Assembly: GCF_017307495.1 (NCBI RefSeq)
Contig: NZ_JAFKHE010000015.1
Span: 1-64,000 of the forward strand
DNA length: 64,000 nt
Direction: 5' to 3'
Source of the DNA: Devosia sp.
GTDB lineage: Bacteria > Pseudomonadota > Alphaproteobacteria > Rhizobiales > Devosiaceae
The notes under the pieces: generated by a model
The model's input: the letters and a program-made list of their open reading frames with translations, nothing else
The model's database searches: none
Told to the model about the DNA's origin: nothing
Program-made: the position numbers and the translations under genes
Shown here: positions 8,713 to 17,409 of the stretch, piece after piece
Layout of the letters: every line of letters begins with the position of its first letter
How positions within the stretch are numbered: the stretch's first letter is position 1

Positions 8713-9606
8713 TCAGCCCATCAGTACGGCGCGCAGGGCGGCCAGGTCGGCGAAAACGAAGGCGAAGAAAGCGGCGATCCGCGGCTGTCGGCGAAGGTCC
8801 GGGTGCGTGAGCAGGTACCAGCCCCGGGTCAGTTCCGGGATGGTGGGCAAAACCTCGACGAGCCCCGGTTCGCCCTCGGCGATGGTCGTAGGCAGGGCCG
8901 CGAGGCCGACGCCGGACCGGGCCGCCAGCAATACGCCTAGGACGCTCGAATTGGTGGCGGCGATGGTGGCGCCAGGCGCGACGCTGGCCAGCCAGACGTT
9001 GGCGCGGTGCTGCGACATGGCGCCGTCGAAGGCGACGAGGCGGTGCCGTCGCAGGTCCGCGGTGCCCGCGGGCGCGCCGTGGCGGGCGATGTATTCCGGG
9101 CTGGCATAAAGCGCCCAGAACGAATCCGCGACCTTGCGGCCGACCAGGTGGGGATCTTCCGGTTCGCCCGAGCGCAGGGCGACGTCGGCTTCTCCCCGGC
9201 TCAGGTCGAGGTAGCGGTCGCTGGTGAGCAGCTCGACATGGGCGTCTGGATAGCGGGCATGGAAGCGGTCGAGCAGGCCCGATTGCGTGAGCCGGCCGAC
9301 AATCGGCTCGGGGCAGGTCAGCCGGATCGTCCCCGTGACGGCCTCGCCGGCGCCCCGGGCCTGTCGCTCGAGCGCGATGACCGCGTCCTCGACGGAGCGG
9401 GCGAGGGGCAGGATGACGCTGCCGAATTCGGTCAGCTGGTAGCCGGTGGGCCGGCGGACGGCGAGGGGCGTGCCGAGGCGCCGCTCCAGCTCCGCGAGTC
9501 GGCGGTGCACGGTCGACTGGTTGACGCCAAGTGCCCGGGCCGCCGCCAGCGTGCTGCCATGGCGGGCAACGGCGAGCAGATAGCGAAGGTCACCCCACTC
9601 GAACAT
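8713..9606 (-). CDS. LysR-family transcriptional regulator
   Basis: The 297-residue product has the LysR winged helix-turn-helix at residues 3-62 (LRYLLAVARHGSTLAAARALGVNQSTVHRRLAELE). A periplasmic-binding-like effector domain follows at about 90-290. The ATG at 9606 gives the canonical short N-terminus (MFEWGDLRYLL); the long upstream extension in the frame is discarded. It is divergent from the cupin gene with 103 bases between them. By the usual LysR logic it probably controls that gene. Confidence 0.88.
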   Translation of the reverse strand: MFEWGDLRYLLAVARHGSTLAAARALGVNQSTVHRRLAELERRLGTPLAVRRPTGYQLTEFGSVILPLARSVEDAVIALERQARGAGEAVTGTIRLTCPEPIVGRLTQSGLLDRFHARYPDAHVELLTSDRYLDLSRGEADVALRSGEPEDPHLVGRKVADSFWALYASPEYIARHGAPAGTADLRRHRLVAFDGAMSQHRANVWLASVAPGATIAATNSSVLGVLLAARSGVGLAALPTTIAEGEPGLVEVLPTIPELTRGWYLLTHPDLRRQPRIAAFFAFVFADLAALRAVLMG

Positions 9607-9709
9607 ACCCCAGTTATGCACTTCTGCATCGGGCGCCGGCAAGCTTGCTGCTGCCCGGTCCGGGGCGGCGGACGTAGTCTTTCTGGCGTCGGATAGCGAG
9701 GAGGACAGG

Positions 9710-10114
9710 ATGTTCGAGACACGGCCGGTCGACGCTGCCATCGCGGGACTTGATGTCGGCGTCACCACGAGTGCGAAGGCGAGCGGGATGGCGCAACTGA
9801 CGCCCCTCCATCGGCAGGCGGTCCGGTCCATGCCGGTCGCGGCGGAGCAGGAGATCAGGGTGCTGCAGGCGGTGCTGCTGCCTGGGGATCGGACGCCGCG
9901 GCATACGCACCGCCACCCGGTGACGGTCTTCATGCTCGAGGGGGAGTTCACGCTCGAGTTCGACGGATTGCCGACGGTCGTGGCGCGGGCGGGCGAGGTG
10001 CTGGTGGAGCCGGCCGGCGTCGCGATGACGGGCGGCAACCGGGGCGACGTAGCGGCGCGGATGGTGCTGTTTTATGCCTGCGCGCCGGGGGAACCCTTCG
10101 CCGATCCGGCCTAA
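9710..10114 (+). CDS. Cupin-domain protein
   Basis: This 134-residue protein is a small single cupin. Metal-binding motif 1 appears as PRHTHRHPVTVFMLEGEFTLEF, with His-x-His and Glu. Motif 2 is weaker (EVLVEPAGVAMTGGNRG). The substrate is not predictable. It lies divergent from the LysR gene, the classical arrangement for a regulated target. Confidence 0.78.
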   Translation: MFETRPVDAAIAGLDVGVTTSAKASGMAQLTPLHRQAVRSMPVAAEQEIRVLQAVLLPGDRTPRHTHRHPVTVFMLEGEFTLEFDGLPTVVARAGEVLVEPAGVAMTGGNRGDVAARMVLFYACAPGEPFADPA

Positions 10115-10130
10115 CCGTCGGCCAGACAAC

Positions 10131-10156
10131 AGAAACCCCGCGCCGAGGCGCGGGGT
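10131..10156 (-). terminator. Terminator downstream of ctrA
   Basis: An 8-bp stem (CCCCGCGC pairing with GCGCGGGG, loop CGAG) is followed on the minus strand by TTTCT. It lies 29 bases past the ctrA stop codon. Confidence 0.7.
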
Positions 10157-10184
10157 GCTCAGGTCCGCCGCAGGGCGGAGTGCG

Positions 10185-10895
10185 TCAGGCGACGCTGGAT
10201 TCGGCGAAGGATTCGTTCTCGTCGGGCTCGCGCAGCACGTAGCCGCGGCCCCAGACGGTCTCGATGTAGTTCTTGCCGCCGGTGGCGACCGAGAGCTTCT
10301 TGCGCAGCTTGCAGATGAAGACGTCGATGATCTTCAGCTCGGGCTCGTCCATGCCGCCATAGAGGTGGTTGAGGAACATTTCCTTGGTGAGGGTGGTGCC
10401 CTTGCGCAGCGAGAGCAGTTCCAGCATCTGGTATTCCTTGCCGGTGAGGTGCACGCGCTGGCTCTGCACTTCGACGGTCTTGGTGTCGAGGTTCACCGTC
10501 AGGTCGCCGGTCGAGATGACCGACTGGGCGTGGCCCTTGGACCGGCGGACGATGGCGTGGATGCGCGCGACCAGCTCGTCCTTGTGGAACGGCTTGGTCA
10601 TGTAGTCGTCGGCGCCGAAGCCGAGCCCGCGCACCTTGTCCTCGATGCCGGCGAGGCCGGACAGGATCAGGATCGGGGTCTGCACCTTGGCCACGCGCAG
10701 GGTGCGCAGCACTTCGTAGCCCGACATGTCGGGAAGGTTCAGGTCGAGCAGGATAATGTCGTAGTCGTAGAGCTTGCCGAGATCGACACCCTCTTCGCCC
10801 AGGTCCGTCGTGTAGACGTTGAAGCTCTCCGACTTGAGCATCAGCTCGATGCTCTGCGCTGTCGCGCTGTCGTCTTCGATCAAGAGCACACGCAT
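10185..10895 (-). CDS. ctrA: Cell-cycle master response regulator CtrA
   Basis: CtrA is the OmpR-type regulator of cell division, flagellar and DNA-methylation genes in alphaproteobacteria, and it is phosphorylated through ChpT. The 236-residue product has a receiver domain with Asp8/Asp9, phospho-acceptor Asp51 ([19 protein letters not shown]) and Lys104 in [19 protein letters not shown]. The winged-helix DNA-binding domain contains [32 protein letters not shown] and KLRKKL. The C-terminus ends in SSVA; the small hydrophobic end resembles the ClpXP-sensitive tail of Caulobacter CtrA (inference). The 380-base region upstream is AT-rich, with many TTAA tetranucleotides and two GANTC sites, consistent with autoregulation and methylation control. 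Confidence 0.97.
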   Translation of the reverse strand: MRVLLIEDDSATAQSIELMLKSESFNVYTTDLGEEGVDLGKLYDYDIILLDLNLPDMSGYEVLRTLRVAKVQTPILILSGLAGIEDKVRGLGFGADDYMTKPFHKDELVARIHAIVRRSKGHAQSVISTGDLTVNLDTKTVEVQSQRVHLTGKEYQMLELLSLRKGTTLTKEMFLNHLYGGMDEPELKIIDVFICKLRKKLSVATGGKNYIETVWGRGYVLREPDENESFAESSVA

Positions 10896-11278
10896 GCCGC
10901 CAATCCCCTTAAACCGTTCCCTGCTGGAACCATGGGTGACGCGACCGGCGCGTTCACCCTTAACCGAACCCTACTGGATATGACCCAAACCTAAGCGCAA
11001 TTAGTTAACAAAGTTTAATTCTGATCCGCAAGATGCAAACGTCCTCCCGCTAACGATATATTAAGTCATTGAAATTGCAGTCTAATTTAGCCTCAACCGA
11101 CTTAAGATTTTAGGTTAAGAAAGGGTTCCAATCGACTCTGTCGACTCAGGGATTTCGAGGTGTCCGGGAAGGTTTTCAGAGCGGCGCACGCATGGGGCCG
11201 GCACCCTATGGTTAACGCTTTTTGCTTAACGTTCGGTTACCTTGGGAAGCAAGCGATTCGACCCTCCGAAAGAGGCTG
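10896..11278. promoter_or_regulatory. AT-rich divergent control region of ctrA and fliI
   Basis: This 383-base region is much richer in A+T than its surroundings. TTAA occurs repeatedly (for example 10909, 10960, 11005, 11015, 11061, 11102, 11115, 11214, 11226). GANTC methylation sites occur at 11134, 11143 and 11255. A TTAA-N6-TTAA pair is at 11005-11018 and a TTAA-N7-TTAC pair at 11226-11240. I infer that the region holds the ctrA promoters and the fliI promoter. Confidence 0.6.
11226..11240 (+). promoter_or_regulatory. Candidate CtrA box upstream of fliI
   Basis: TTAA-CGTTCGG-TTAC keeps the 7-base spacing of the CtrA consensus TTAA-N7-TTAA, with one mismatch in the second half-site. It lies 39 bases before the fliI ATG. 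Confidence 0.5.
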
Positions 11279-12616
11279 ATGCAGTCCCTAATTGCCGCCA
11301 TCGACGCCATCGAGGACGTGGAGGTCTTCGGCCGGGTGAAGACCGTGCAGGGGCTGCTGGTCGAGATCGTCGGACCGGTGCGCGAACTGCGGGTCGGCGG
11401 ACGGGTCGAGATCGAGACGACCAATGGCGGCGTGCTCGGCGCCGAGATCATCGGCTTCCGCGACGGGCATGCGCTGTGCCTGCCTTTCGGGGCCCTGACG
11501 GGGGTACGGCTCGGCTGCCGGGCCCTGTTCAGGAGCCATGACGGATCGGTGCAGCCCTCCGAGCAGTGGCTGGGGCGGGTGATCAACGCCGACGGGCAGC
11601 CCATCGACGGCAAGGGGCCACTGCTGCCGGGTCCGTTGTCGTATCCGATGCGACAGGTGCCGCTGCCGGCGCACGAGCGCGTGCGCGTCGGCGATCCGCT
11701 CGACATGGGCGTGCGCACGCTCAACACCTTCACCACCATGTGCGAAGGCCAGCGCATGGGCATCTTCGCCGGCTCGGGCGTGGGCAAGTCGGTGCTGATG
11801 AGTATGCTGGCGCGCAACGCGCAGGTCGACGTGGCGGTGATCGGGCTGATCGGCGAGCGTGGGCGCGAGGTGCAGGAGTTCGTCACCGACTACCTGGGCG
11901 AAGTCGGCATCCAGCAGGCGGTGGTGGTGGTGGCGACTTCCGACGAGGCGGCGCTGATGCGGCGGCAGGCGGCCTACCTGACGCTGACGCTCAGCGAGTA
12001 TTTCCGCGACCAGGGCAAGCGCGTGCTGTGCATGATGGACAGCCTGACCCGCTTTGCCCAGGCACAGCGCGAGATCGGGCTCGCCATCGGCGAACCGCCG
12101 ACGGCCAAGGGGTATCCGCCGACAGTGTTCACCGAGTTGCCGCGACTGCTTGAAAGAGCAGGTCCGGGGTTAAAGGATAGCGGCTCCATTACCGGTCTAT
12201 TTACCGTTTTGGTGGAAGGTGATGACCACAATGAGCCCATTGCGGACGCCGTTCGCGGCATCCTCGACGGGCACATCGTGATGGAGCGCTCGATTGCCGA
12301 ACGCGGTCGCTATCCGGCGGTCAACGTGCTCCGGTCCATCTCGCGAACGATGCCAGGATGCGTGCCGGTGACTGTCCGGCCTGTCCTGCAGAAGGCGCGG
12401 GAACTCATGTCGACATTTGCCGACATGGAGGAACTGATCCGGCTGGGGGCTTACCGGAAGGGATCGGATCCAGGCGTGGACCGTGCCATCGCGATCAACC
12501 CGGCGCTGGAGGCGTTCTTGAGCCAGCAGCGGGAAGAGCGCACCTCGATCGCCGACGGCTATGTGATGCTCGAGGCGATCCTGGACAAGGTGGGCGGTGA
12601 GGCGCCAGTGAAGTGA
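11279..12616 (+). CDS. fliI: Flagellum-specific export ATPase FliI
   Basis: FliI is the cytoplasmic ATPase that energises flagellar type III export. The 445-residue product has the F1-ATPase beta-like fold: the N-terminal barrel, Walker A AGSGVGKS at residues 164-171, Walker B ([19 protein letters not shown]) and the family stretch [21 protein letters not shown]. The C-terminal domain ends near [15 protein letters not shown]. The ATG at 11279 was chosen because GAGG lies 4 bases upstream; an in-frame TTG further upstream overlaps the CtrA box. fliJ follows after 28 bases. The pair is detached from the main flagellar block and divergent from ctrA. Confidence 0.95.
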   Translation: MQSLIAAIDAIEDVEVFGRVKTVQGLLVEIVGPVRELRVGGRVEIETTNGGVLGAEIIGFRDGHALCLPFGALTGVRLGCRALFRSHDGSVQPSEQWLGRVINADGQPIDGKGPLLPGPLSYPMRQVPLPAHERVRVGDPLDMGVRTLNTFTTMCEGQRMGIFAGSGVGKSVLMSMLARNAQVDVAVIGLIGERGREVQEFVTDYLGEVGIQQAVVVVATSDEAALMRRQAAYLTLTLSEYFRDQGKRVLCMMDSLTRFAQAQREIGLAIGEPPTAKGYPPTVFTELPRLLERAGPGLKDSGSITGLFTVLVEGDDHNEPIADAVRGILDGHIVMERSIAERGRYPAVNVLRSISRTMPGCVPVTVRPVLQKARELMSTFADMEELIRLGAYRKGSDPGVDRAIAINPALEAFLSQQREERTSIADGYVMLEAILDKVGGEAPVK

Positions 12617-12644
12617 ATGACTTGATGTGTAAGGAGTACAAGTC

Positions 12645-13058
12645 ATGAAGTCGCGCAGCGAAAGCCTGATCCGGCTCAAGAAGTTTCAGGTGGACGAGAA
12701 GCGCCGGCAACTGACGCAGATCGAGATGATGATCGCCGATTTCGAGCGCATGGCCGCCGAACTCGACCAGCAGATCGAAATCGAACAGCAGAAGACCGGA
12801 ATTTCCGACGTCGCCCATTTTGCCTACTCGACCTTCGCCAAGGCGGCGATCTCGCGTCGGGACAACCTGTTGGCCTCGGCCAACGACATGCGCGGCAACC
12901 TCGAGGCGGCGCAGGATGCCTTGGCCGAAGCAGTGGAGGACCTCAAGAAGGTCGAACTGCTGGACCAGCGCGAGCATGGCCGCGAGGCGGCGGCGGAAGC
13001 CAAGGCCGAGCAGGCCGAATACGACGAGATCGGCCGGCTGCGGCATACGCGTCGCTAA
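12645..13058 (+). CDS. fliJ: Flagellar export chaperone/stalk protein FliJ
   Basis: This 137-residue, highly charged, alpha-helical coiled-coil protein has the composition and length of FliJ, which sits in the FliI ring as a central stalk and escorts export substrates. Typical features are the basic start MKSRSESLIRLKKFQVDEKRRQL and long Glu/Ala/Gln heptads. The assignment rests partly on position directly after fliI. AAGGAG lies 9 bases before the ATG. Confidence 0.88.
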   Translation: MKSRSESLIRLKKFQVDEKRRQLTQIEMMIADFERMAAELDQQIEIEQQKTGISDVAHFAYSTFAKAAISRRDNLLASANDMRGNLEAAQDALAEAVEDLKKVELLDQREHGREAAAEAKAEQAEYDEIGRLRHTRR

Positions 13059-13084
13059 GCCGGCGGGAGCCGGATATGAAAAAA

Positions 13085-13107
13085 GGCCCGCCGGAGCGGG
13101 CCTTTCG
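13085..13107. terminator. Bidirectional terminator between fliJ and PRC-barrel gene
   Basis: GGCCCGC pairs with GCGGGCC around a short loop, with an A-tract before and CTTTC after. It lies between two convergent genes. Confidence 0.75.
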
Positions 13108-13124
13108 TACTTGGACGGACGGCT

Positions 13125-14078
13125 TCACTTCAGCGGCTGGGTGGCCAGCAGCTGGGTGTCGCGCTCGTTGACGAAGGTGTCCTTGTTGTAGGCCACGGCC
13201 TTGTCGAGCTGGTCGCGCGTCACGTTGACGAACAGGTACTTGTTGCCGTTCGCGTCGGTGGCAAAGCGCAGGTTCTCGATCGCCACGGCAACCGGCTTGG
13301 TGCCGATCCCGAGGAAGCCGCCGAAGTCGATGACAACGGCGTCGACCATCTTGCCATCCTGGCCAAGGATCACATCGCCGATCGTGCCCAGATGCTCGTC
13401 GCCCGGGCCATAGGCGTTGGTGCCGATCAACTCCTCGGCGGTCAGCGGAGCGTCGGTCAGCTGGTCGCGGGCAATCGGGGTTGCGGCGGCAGCGTGATTC
13501 TGGTCGGCCGGTGCGGCGGTCTGGGTGGCCGGAGCAGCGGCATCGGCCGGCTGGTTGGCCGGGGCCATGGCGTTGTTGTCCGAGGGTGCGGCCTCTGCCT
13601 CGTCAGTGGTCTTGAAGTCCGGCGCGGATTCCAGCGCGTCCTTGCTGGTCGGGAGGACGAAGCGCTTCGAGCCGTCGTCCGCGGTCACCCACTGGAGCTC
13701 GGAATAGTTCACGGCGACGTTCTTCTCGCCGATGCCGAGGAAGCCGCCCACGCCGATGATCACCGCGGCGATCTCGCCGTTGGCGCCGACGACGAGATTG
13801 TTGACGTCGCCGATATGCTCGGCGTCAGCGGCCGTCGAGGAATACACCTGCTTGCCGATGATCTCGGTGGCGAGGTTGTCCTTGTCGGTGACGGTGTAGC
13901 CGGAGGCGAGGATCGAGCTGTCGACAGCAGCGGGCGCCGTCGTGGTGGCCCCGGCGGCGGGAGCCTCCGTGGTGGTGGCCGGAGCATTGGTGGCCGGGGC
14001 CTGGGTGGTGTCCTGCGCGATGGCGCCTGCCGTGAGAATCGCGGCGAGGGCAGTGGTGGTCAGCAGGGTGCGGAACAT
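13125..14078 (-). CDS. Exported double PRC-barrel protein
   Basis: The 317-residue protein has a signal peptide (residues 1-22, MFRTLLTTTALAAILTAGAI, cleavage near AQ) and a Thr/Ala/Pro-rich linker. Two PRC-barrel repeats follow, at about residues 47-140 (EIIGKQVYSSTAADAEHIGDVNNLVVG, GVGGFLGIGEKNVAV) and 200-300 (ELIGTNAYGPGDEHLGTIGDVILG, DFGGFLGIGTKPVAVA). A second Ala/Pro/Gln-rich linker separates them. Such proteins are common in the Hyphomicrobiales envelope, but no biochemical role is established from sequence. The ATG at 14078 has GAGGA upstream and starts the signal peptide. Confidence 0.82.
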   Translation of the reverse strand: MFRTLLTTTALAAILTAGAIAQDTTQAPATNAPATTTEAPAAGATTTAPAAVDSSILASGYTVTDKDNLATEIIGKQVYSSTAADAEHIGDVNNLVVGANGEIAAVIIGVGGFLGIGEKNVAVNYSELQWVTADDGSKRFVLPTSKDALESAPDFKTTDEAEAAPSDNNAMAPANQPADAAAPATQTAAPADQNHAAAATPIARDQLTDAPLTAEELIGTNAYGPGDEHLGTIGDVILGQDGKMVDAVVIDFGGFLGIGTKPVAVAIENLRFATDANGNKYLFVNVTRDQLDKAVAYNKDTFVNERDTQLLATQPLK

Positions 14079-14224
14079 TGTATCGTCCTCTCGTTCGTGT
14101 CTGTCATGAACAAGGCCGTGCGGCACAACGCTTGGCTGTGAGGTGCCGCACGGCCCGATGAATAGGCAACGTGGGCGGACGCAAGTTGTTCCGCACCCTG
14201 GCGACGGAACGGTCCCGAACGACA

Positions 14225-14256
14225 AAAGGCCGGCCTCGTTTTCGAGGTCCGGCCTT
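14225..14256 (-). terminator. Terminator after the zinc peptidase/GNAT pair
   Basis: A long GC stem (AAGGCCGGCCTCG pairing with CGAGG(T)CCGGCCTT, one bulge) with loop TTTT is followed on the minus strand by TTTTG. It lies about 125 bases past the GNAT stop. Confidence 0.65.
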
Positions 14257-14380
14257 CCACGCCTCCCAGCGTCCGGTCGGGGCGGCACAGCGCCCCACGT
14301 CCATCAAGCTAGCGGAGAATTGACGGCGGTGCGCGGCCTACCCGGTTAACCGGTAAAGATTGAATGAATCCAGTAACGGC

Positions 14381-14830
14381 TCAGTAGGTCTTCATCCTGA
14401 GGTGCAGGATGCCAGAGCCGTCGTCGAAGGGCTCGCCGTAGGCGACGAAGCCGAGCTTTTCGTAGACGCGGAGCTTGTCGTGCTGGGCGGTGAGATAGAA
14501 GCGGGACTGGCCGTTTTCGCGGGCGATGGCCATGGCGCGCTCGAGCAGGCGAGTCGAGACGCCCTTGCCGCGCCAAGATCTTGCGACGGCGACGCGGCCG
14601 AGCTTGGCGTGTTCGGGCGCGTCGATGATGCGCAGAGTGCCCACGACGTGGCCCGCCGCGATGGCGACGAGGTGGGTTGCCGTCAGGTCGTCGGCATCGA
14701 ACTCCTCGCTTTCCGGGATCTGCTGCTCGATGACGAAGACCTCGCGACGCAGCGCAAAGGCGGCGTTGCAGAGGGTCGAGAAGACCGGAACGGTGAGCAG
14801 CGTGATGTCGTCGGGCATGAGCGCAGACAA
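14381..14830 (-). CDS. GNAT-family N-acetyltransferase (ElaA-like)
   Basis: The 149-residue protein has the GNAT fold. It has an N-terminal LRREVFVIEQQIPESEEFDADD typical of ElaA-like members, motif A acetyl-CoA binding VARSWRGKGVSTRLLERAM, and a C-terminal VYEKLGFVAYGEPF. The substrate amine is unknown. It lies 21 bases downstream of the zinc peptidase gene on the same strand, so the two are probably cotranscribed. Start choices are Met1 or Met5. Confidence 0.85.
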   Translation of the reverse strand: MSALMPDDITLLTVPVFSTLCNAAFALRREVFVIEQQIPESEEFDADDLTATHLVAIAAGHVVGTLRIIDAPEHAKLGRVAVARSWRGKGVSTRLLERAMAIARENGQSRFYLTAQHDKLRVYEKLGFVAYGEPFDDGSGILHLRMKTY

Positions 14831-14850
14831 TCATACTGCTCCGGCTGCCG

Positions 14851-15969
14851 CTACTCTGCCTGCGGCACATTGATGGGGATCGGCCCTGCGGGTCCGGCAA
14901 CCGTCCACTGCGACGCGCCGGCCTCGCGGACGAGGCGGAGGACGAAGCCGAGCTTTTCGATCACGGCGGGCGTGAGCACGAAGGGGTAGGCATCCTGCTG
15001 GCCGACGGCGCGGTTGAGGTTGTTGATCAGGGACGCGAGGGGGACCCAGTTCTCGACGAGGTCGTCGATCCGGGCATCCCGGTAGGGGTTGTAGTCGAGT
15101 TCCGCCGAGAGCTCGCCGGCCCGATCGAGCTTGGGCTTGAGCCGGATCCCGAAGGCGGCGGCCATTTCGGTCGTGTCCACCAGGTGCAGATAATGCGCGA
15201 AGGTCTCTGCGAAATCCTCCCACGGATGGGAGGTGGCATAGGCCGAGATATAGCCCTGCTGCCACTCGGCCGGGGCGCCATCGGCGTAGTGGCGCTGGAG
15301 CGCCACCCCATAGTCGGCGGTTTCATCGCCGAACAGGCGCCGGAACTCGGACTGGGCCGGTTTGCCGGAGACGAGGATGCTCCAGTAGTAGTGGCCGATC
15401 TCGTGCCGGAAATGGCCGAGCAGGGTGCGATAGGGCTCGTTGAAGCGAGCGCGGCGATACTCGCGCGCGGCATCATCCGCTTCCTTGAGAGCAATGGTGA
15501 TCACGCCGCTCTCGTGGCCGGTCAGCACCGGGGCGGGCGACAGTTCCTCGTCGGGGAAGCGGAAGCTCAGGCCGTGCACGGGGTCCTCGTTGCGGGTGGC
15601 GAGGGGCAGGTGCAGGCGCAGCAGGGAGTAGATCAGCCGCTTCTTGGCGCGCTCGATGGCCTGCCAGCGGGCGAGGTCGGCGGGCAGCTCGATGGCGGGG
15701 ACAAGCTCGTTGTGCCGGCAGGCGCGGCAATACGGATCGTGGCCGGGTTCGGCGGCGACCAGCCAGTTGCAGGCGCCGTGGGCGGCGTTGGCGCAAAAGA
15801 CGAAGCTGCGGTGGTCGAGGTGCGGGGCCTGCCAGCTGTGGGGCCCTCCGTCGAGCGCGACCATGCGATTGGGCAGTGGCGCATAGCCGAGCGTGTGCCC
15901 GCAGCGCTCGCAGCGGGTGTTCTCGAAATACAGCATGTGACCGCAGTGGTCGCAGCGGAAGAGCTTCAT
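14851..15969 (-). CDS. Putative zinc-binding metallopeptidase with zinc-ribbon N-terminus
   Basis: The 372-residue product begins with a zinc-ribbon pattern (CDHCGH at about 5-10, CERCGH at about 19-24). A second Cys group follows at about residues 62-90, ending with CRAC. The peptidase motif HEIGH is at residues 189-193 (His189, Glu190, His193), after ARFNEPYRTLLGHFR. It matches the putative zinc-binding peptidase family, whose substrates are unknown. The ATG at 15969 starts directly with the zinc ribbon; the 36 codons upstream in frame have no similarity. No signal peptide is visible, so it should be cytoplasmic. Confidence 0.82.
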   Translation of the reverse strand: MKLFRCDHCGHMLYFENTRCERCGHTLGYAPLPNRMVALDGGPHSWQAPHLDHRSFVFCANAAHGACNWLVAAEPGHDPYCRACRHNELVPAIELPADLARWQAIERAKKRLIYSLLRLHLPLATRNEDPVHGLSFRFPDEELSPAPVLTGHESGVITIALKEADDAAREYRRARFNEPYRTLLGHFRHEIGHYYWSILVSGKPAQSEFRRLFGDETADYGVALQRHYADGAPAEWQQGYISAYATSHPWEDFAETFAHYLHLVDTTEMAAAFGIRLKPKLDRAGELSAELDYNPYRDARIDDLVENWVPLASLINNLNRAVGQQDAYPFVLTPAVIEKLGFVLRLVREAGASQWTVAGPAGPIPINVPQAE

Positions 15970-16079
15970 CGCGGTCTCCGGTCGGCGCAGCCGGGAATGC
16001 GGCCCGATGCTAGCCGGTTCCGGGCAGAAGCCGAAAATTAAGGCCGAGGCGGCATGGTTTCGGGAAACCGGGAGCATTC

Positions 16080-17123
16080 ATGTCGACACGACTCGCAGGC
16101 CTTGGGCGGGTGCAGCGCTGGGCGGTGCTCGGCGTCACCCTGGCGGCGATGCTGGTGCTGCTGTGGGTGGCGATGCAGCCCTCGCCCACGGTGGCCGGCT
16201 CTGCGGGAGGCGGCCCGGCCGAGGGCGACCTCGTGAGCTACCAGCGGATCATCGAGCGCATGCGTGGCGGCCAGGGCTACTACACCGCGGCGCATGAGGT
16301 GCTGGTGGCCGACGGCTACGGCACGCGCTCGGTATTCAACTGGCGGACGCCGGCCTGGCCGATGCTGCTCGCGGCACTGCCGGCTGGGTGGGGGCAGGGG
16401 CTGCTGGGGATGGTGGCGCTGGCGGGACTGGTGCTGAGCTATGCGGTGGTACGGCGGGACGGCGGGATCGTGCCGGCGGTGCTGGTGCTGATCGCGGTGG
16501 GCGGGAGCCTTGGCGGGCTGGCATCGCCGTCGAGCGCGGTGTTCTCCGAAGTCGGGGCGGGCACGGTGATGCTGCTCTCGGTTGCGGCCTATGGGATGGG
16601 CTGGCGCTGGGCCGGGCTGATCGCCGGATTGGCGGCGCTGTTCCTGCGCGAGCTGGCGGCGCCATACGTGGTGGTGGCGGCGGTGCTGGCGCTGCGGGAG
16701 CGGCGCTGGGGCGAGGTGGCGGCCTGGGTCTCGGGCGGGCTGGCCTATGCGAGCTATTTCGGCTGGCACTGGTGGAGCGTGATGCAGCAGCTGGGGCCCA
16801 TGGACCGGGACTATGCCGAGGGCTGGGTGCAGTTCGGGGGGGTGCGATTCCTGCTCTCGGCGGCGAGCTTCAACGGGCTGTGGAGCCTCGCGCCAGGCTG
16901 GCTGGCGGCGCTGGTGCTGCCGCTCGGGCTGCTCGGGTTATGGGCCTGGCGGGGAGGCGTGCTCGCCCTCGCGGCGGTGGTCGCCTATCTCGTGCTCTTC
17001 GCGGCGGTCGGGAAGCCGTTCAACTCCTACTGGGGAGCACTGTTCACCCCGCTCTTGATGCTGGGGGCAGGCTGGGGCCTATACGCTCTCAGCGAGTTGT
17101 TCGGAAAGGCGAGGTCGTCGTGA
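16080..17123 (+). CDS. Polytopic membrane protein, possible glycosyltransferase-like
   Basis: The 347-residue protein has about 8-9 hydrophobic segments: one N-terminal (14-33), then a periplasmic-type loop with SYQRIIERMRGGQGYYTAAHE, then closely spaced helices up to residue 340. The loop after the first helix, with its Tyr/Arg-rich pattern, recalls polyprenyl-phosphate-sugar-dependent transferases, but no DxD or other diagnostic motif is clear. GGGAG lies 7 bases before the ATG. Its stop codon overlaps the start of the next small gene (GTGA), so the two are coupled. Confidence 0.7.
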   Translation: MSTRLAGLGRVQRWAVLGVTLAAMLVLLWVAMQPSPTVAGSAGGGPAEGDLVSYQRIIERMRGGQGYYTAAHEVLVADGYGTRSVFNWRTPAWPMLLAALPAGWGQGLLGMVALAGLVLSYAVVRRDGGIVPAVLVLIAVGGSLGGLASPSSAVFSEVGAGTVMLLSVAAYGMGWRWAGLIAGLAALFLRELAAPYVVVAAVLALRERRWGEVAAWVSGGLAYASYFGWHWWSVMQQLGPMDRDYAEGWVQFGGVRFLLSAASFNGLWSLAPGWLAALVLPLGLLGLWAWRGGVLALAAVVAYLVLFAAVGKPFNSYWGALFTPLLMLGAGWGLYALSELFGKARSS

Positions 17124-17323
17124 GCAAGCGCATGTCGAAGACACTGGCGGCAGAACTCGCCGAACGGACGCTGGCGATTGTCAACCCGTCGAACCGGGCG
17201 ATTGCGCTCAACGAGGCGCTGAAGCGGCGGGGGTTCGAGCCGGTGCGGATCGCGGCGGCGGAACTACCCAAGGAGAAGGCGGCTCTGGCGCTCTGGCTGA
17301 TGGGGCGGTTTCCGGGGGAGTAG
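17120..17323 (+). CDS. Small conserved-looking cytoplasmic protein
   Basis: The 67-residue product (GTG start, or 63 residues from the ATG at 17132) has no transmembrane segment. It is basic and Ala/Leu-rich, containing ERTLAIVNPSNRAIALNEAL and RGFEPVRIAAAELPKEKAAL. The GTG overlaps the preceding stop codon, indicating translational coupling. I do not recognise a family. Confidence 0.5.
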   Translation: MSKRMSKTLAAELAERTLAIVNPSNRAIALNEALKRRGFEPVRIAAAELPKEKAALALWLMGRFPGE

Positions 17324-17344
17324 TCGGGGTAGGGCTCGGTGCGC

Positions 17345-17397
17345 CTGGCTGCCCCTCACCCCGGCCCTCTCCCCAGAGGGGCGAGGGGGCGCTGTGG
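17345..17397. repeat. GC-rich palindromic repeat, family B, copy 2
   Basis: CCCCTCACCCCGGCCCTCTCCCC is followed by an AGAGGGGCGAGGGGG arm. It sits between the small gene and the end of flhA, which converge here. Confidence 0.75.
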
Positions 17398-17409
17398 GGC
17401 TTGCGGTGA

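Noticed and set aside
11005..11018. TTAA-N6-TTAA as a canonical CtrA site
   Set aside because: The spacing is six rather than seven bases. It is noted only as part of the AT-rich region.
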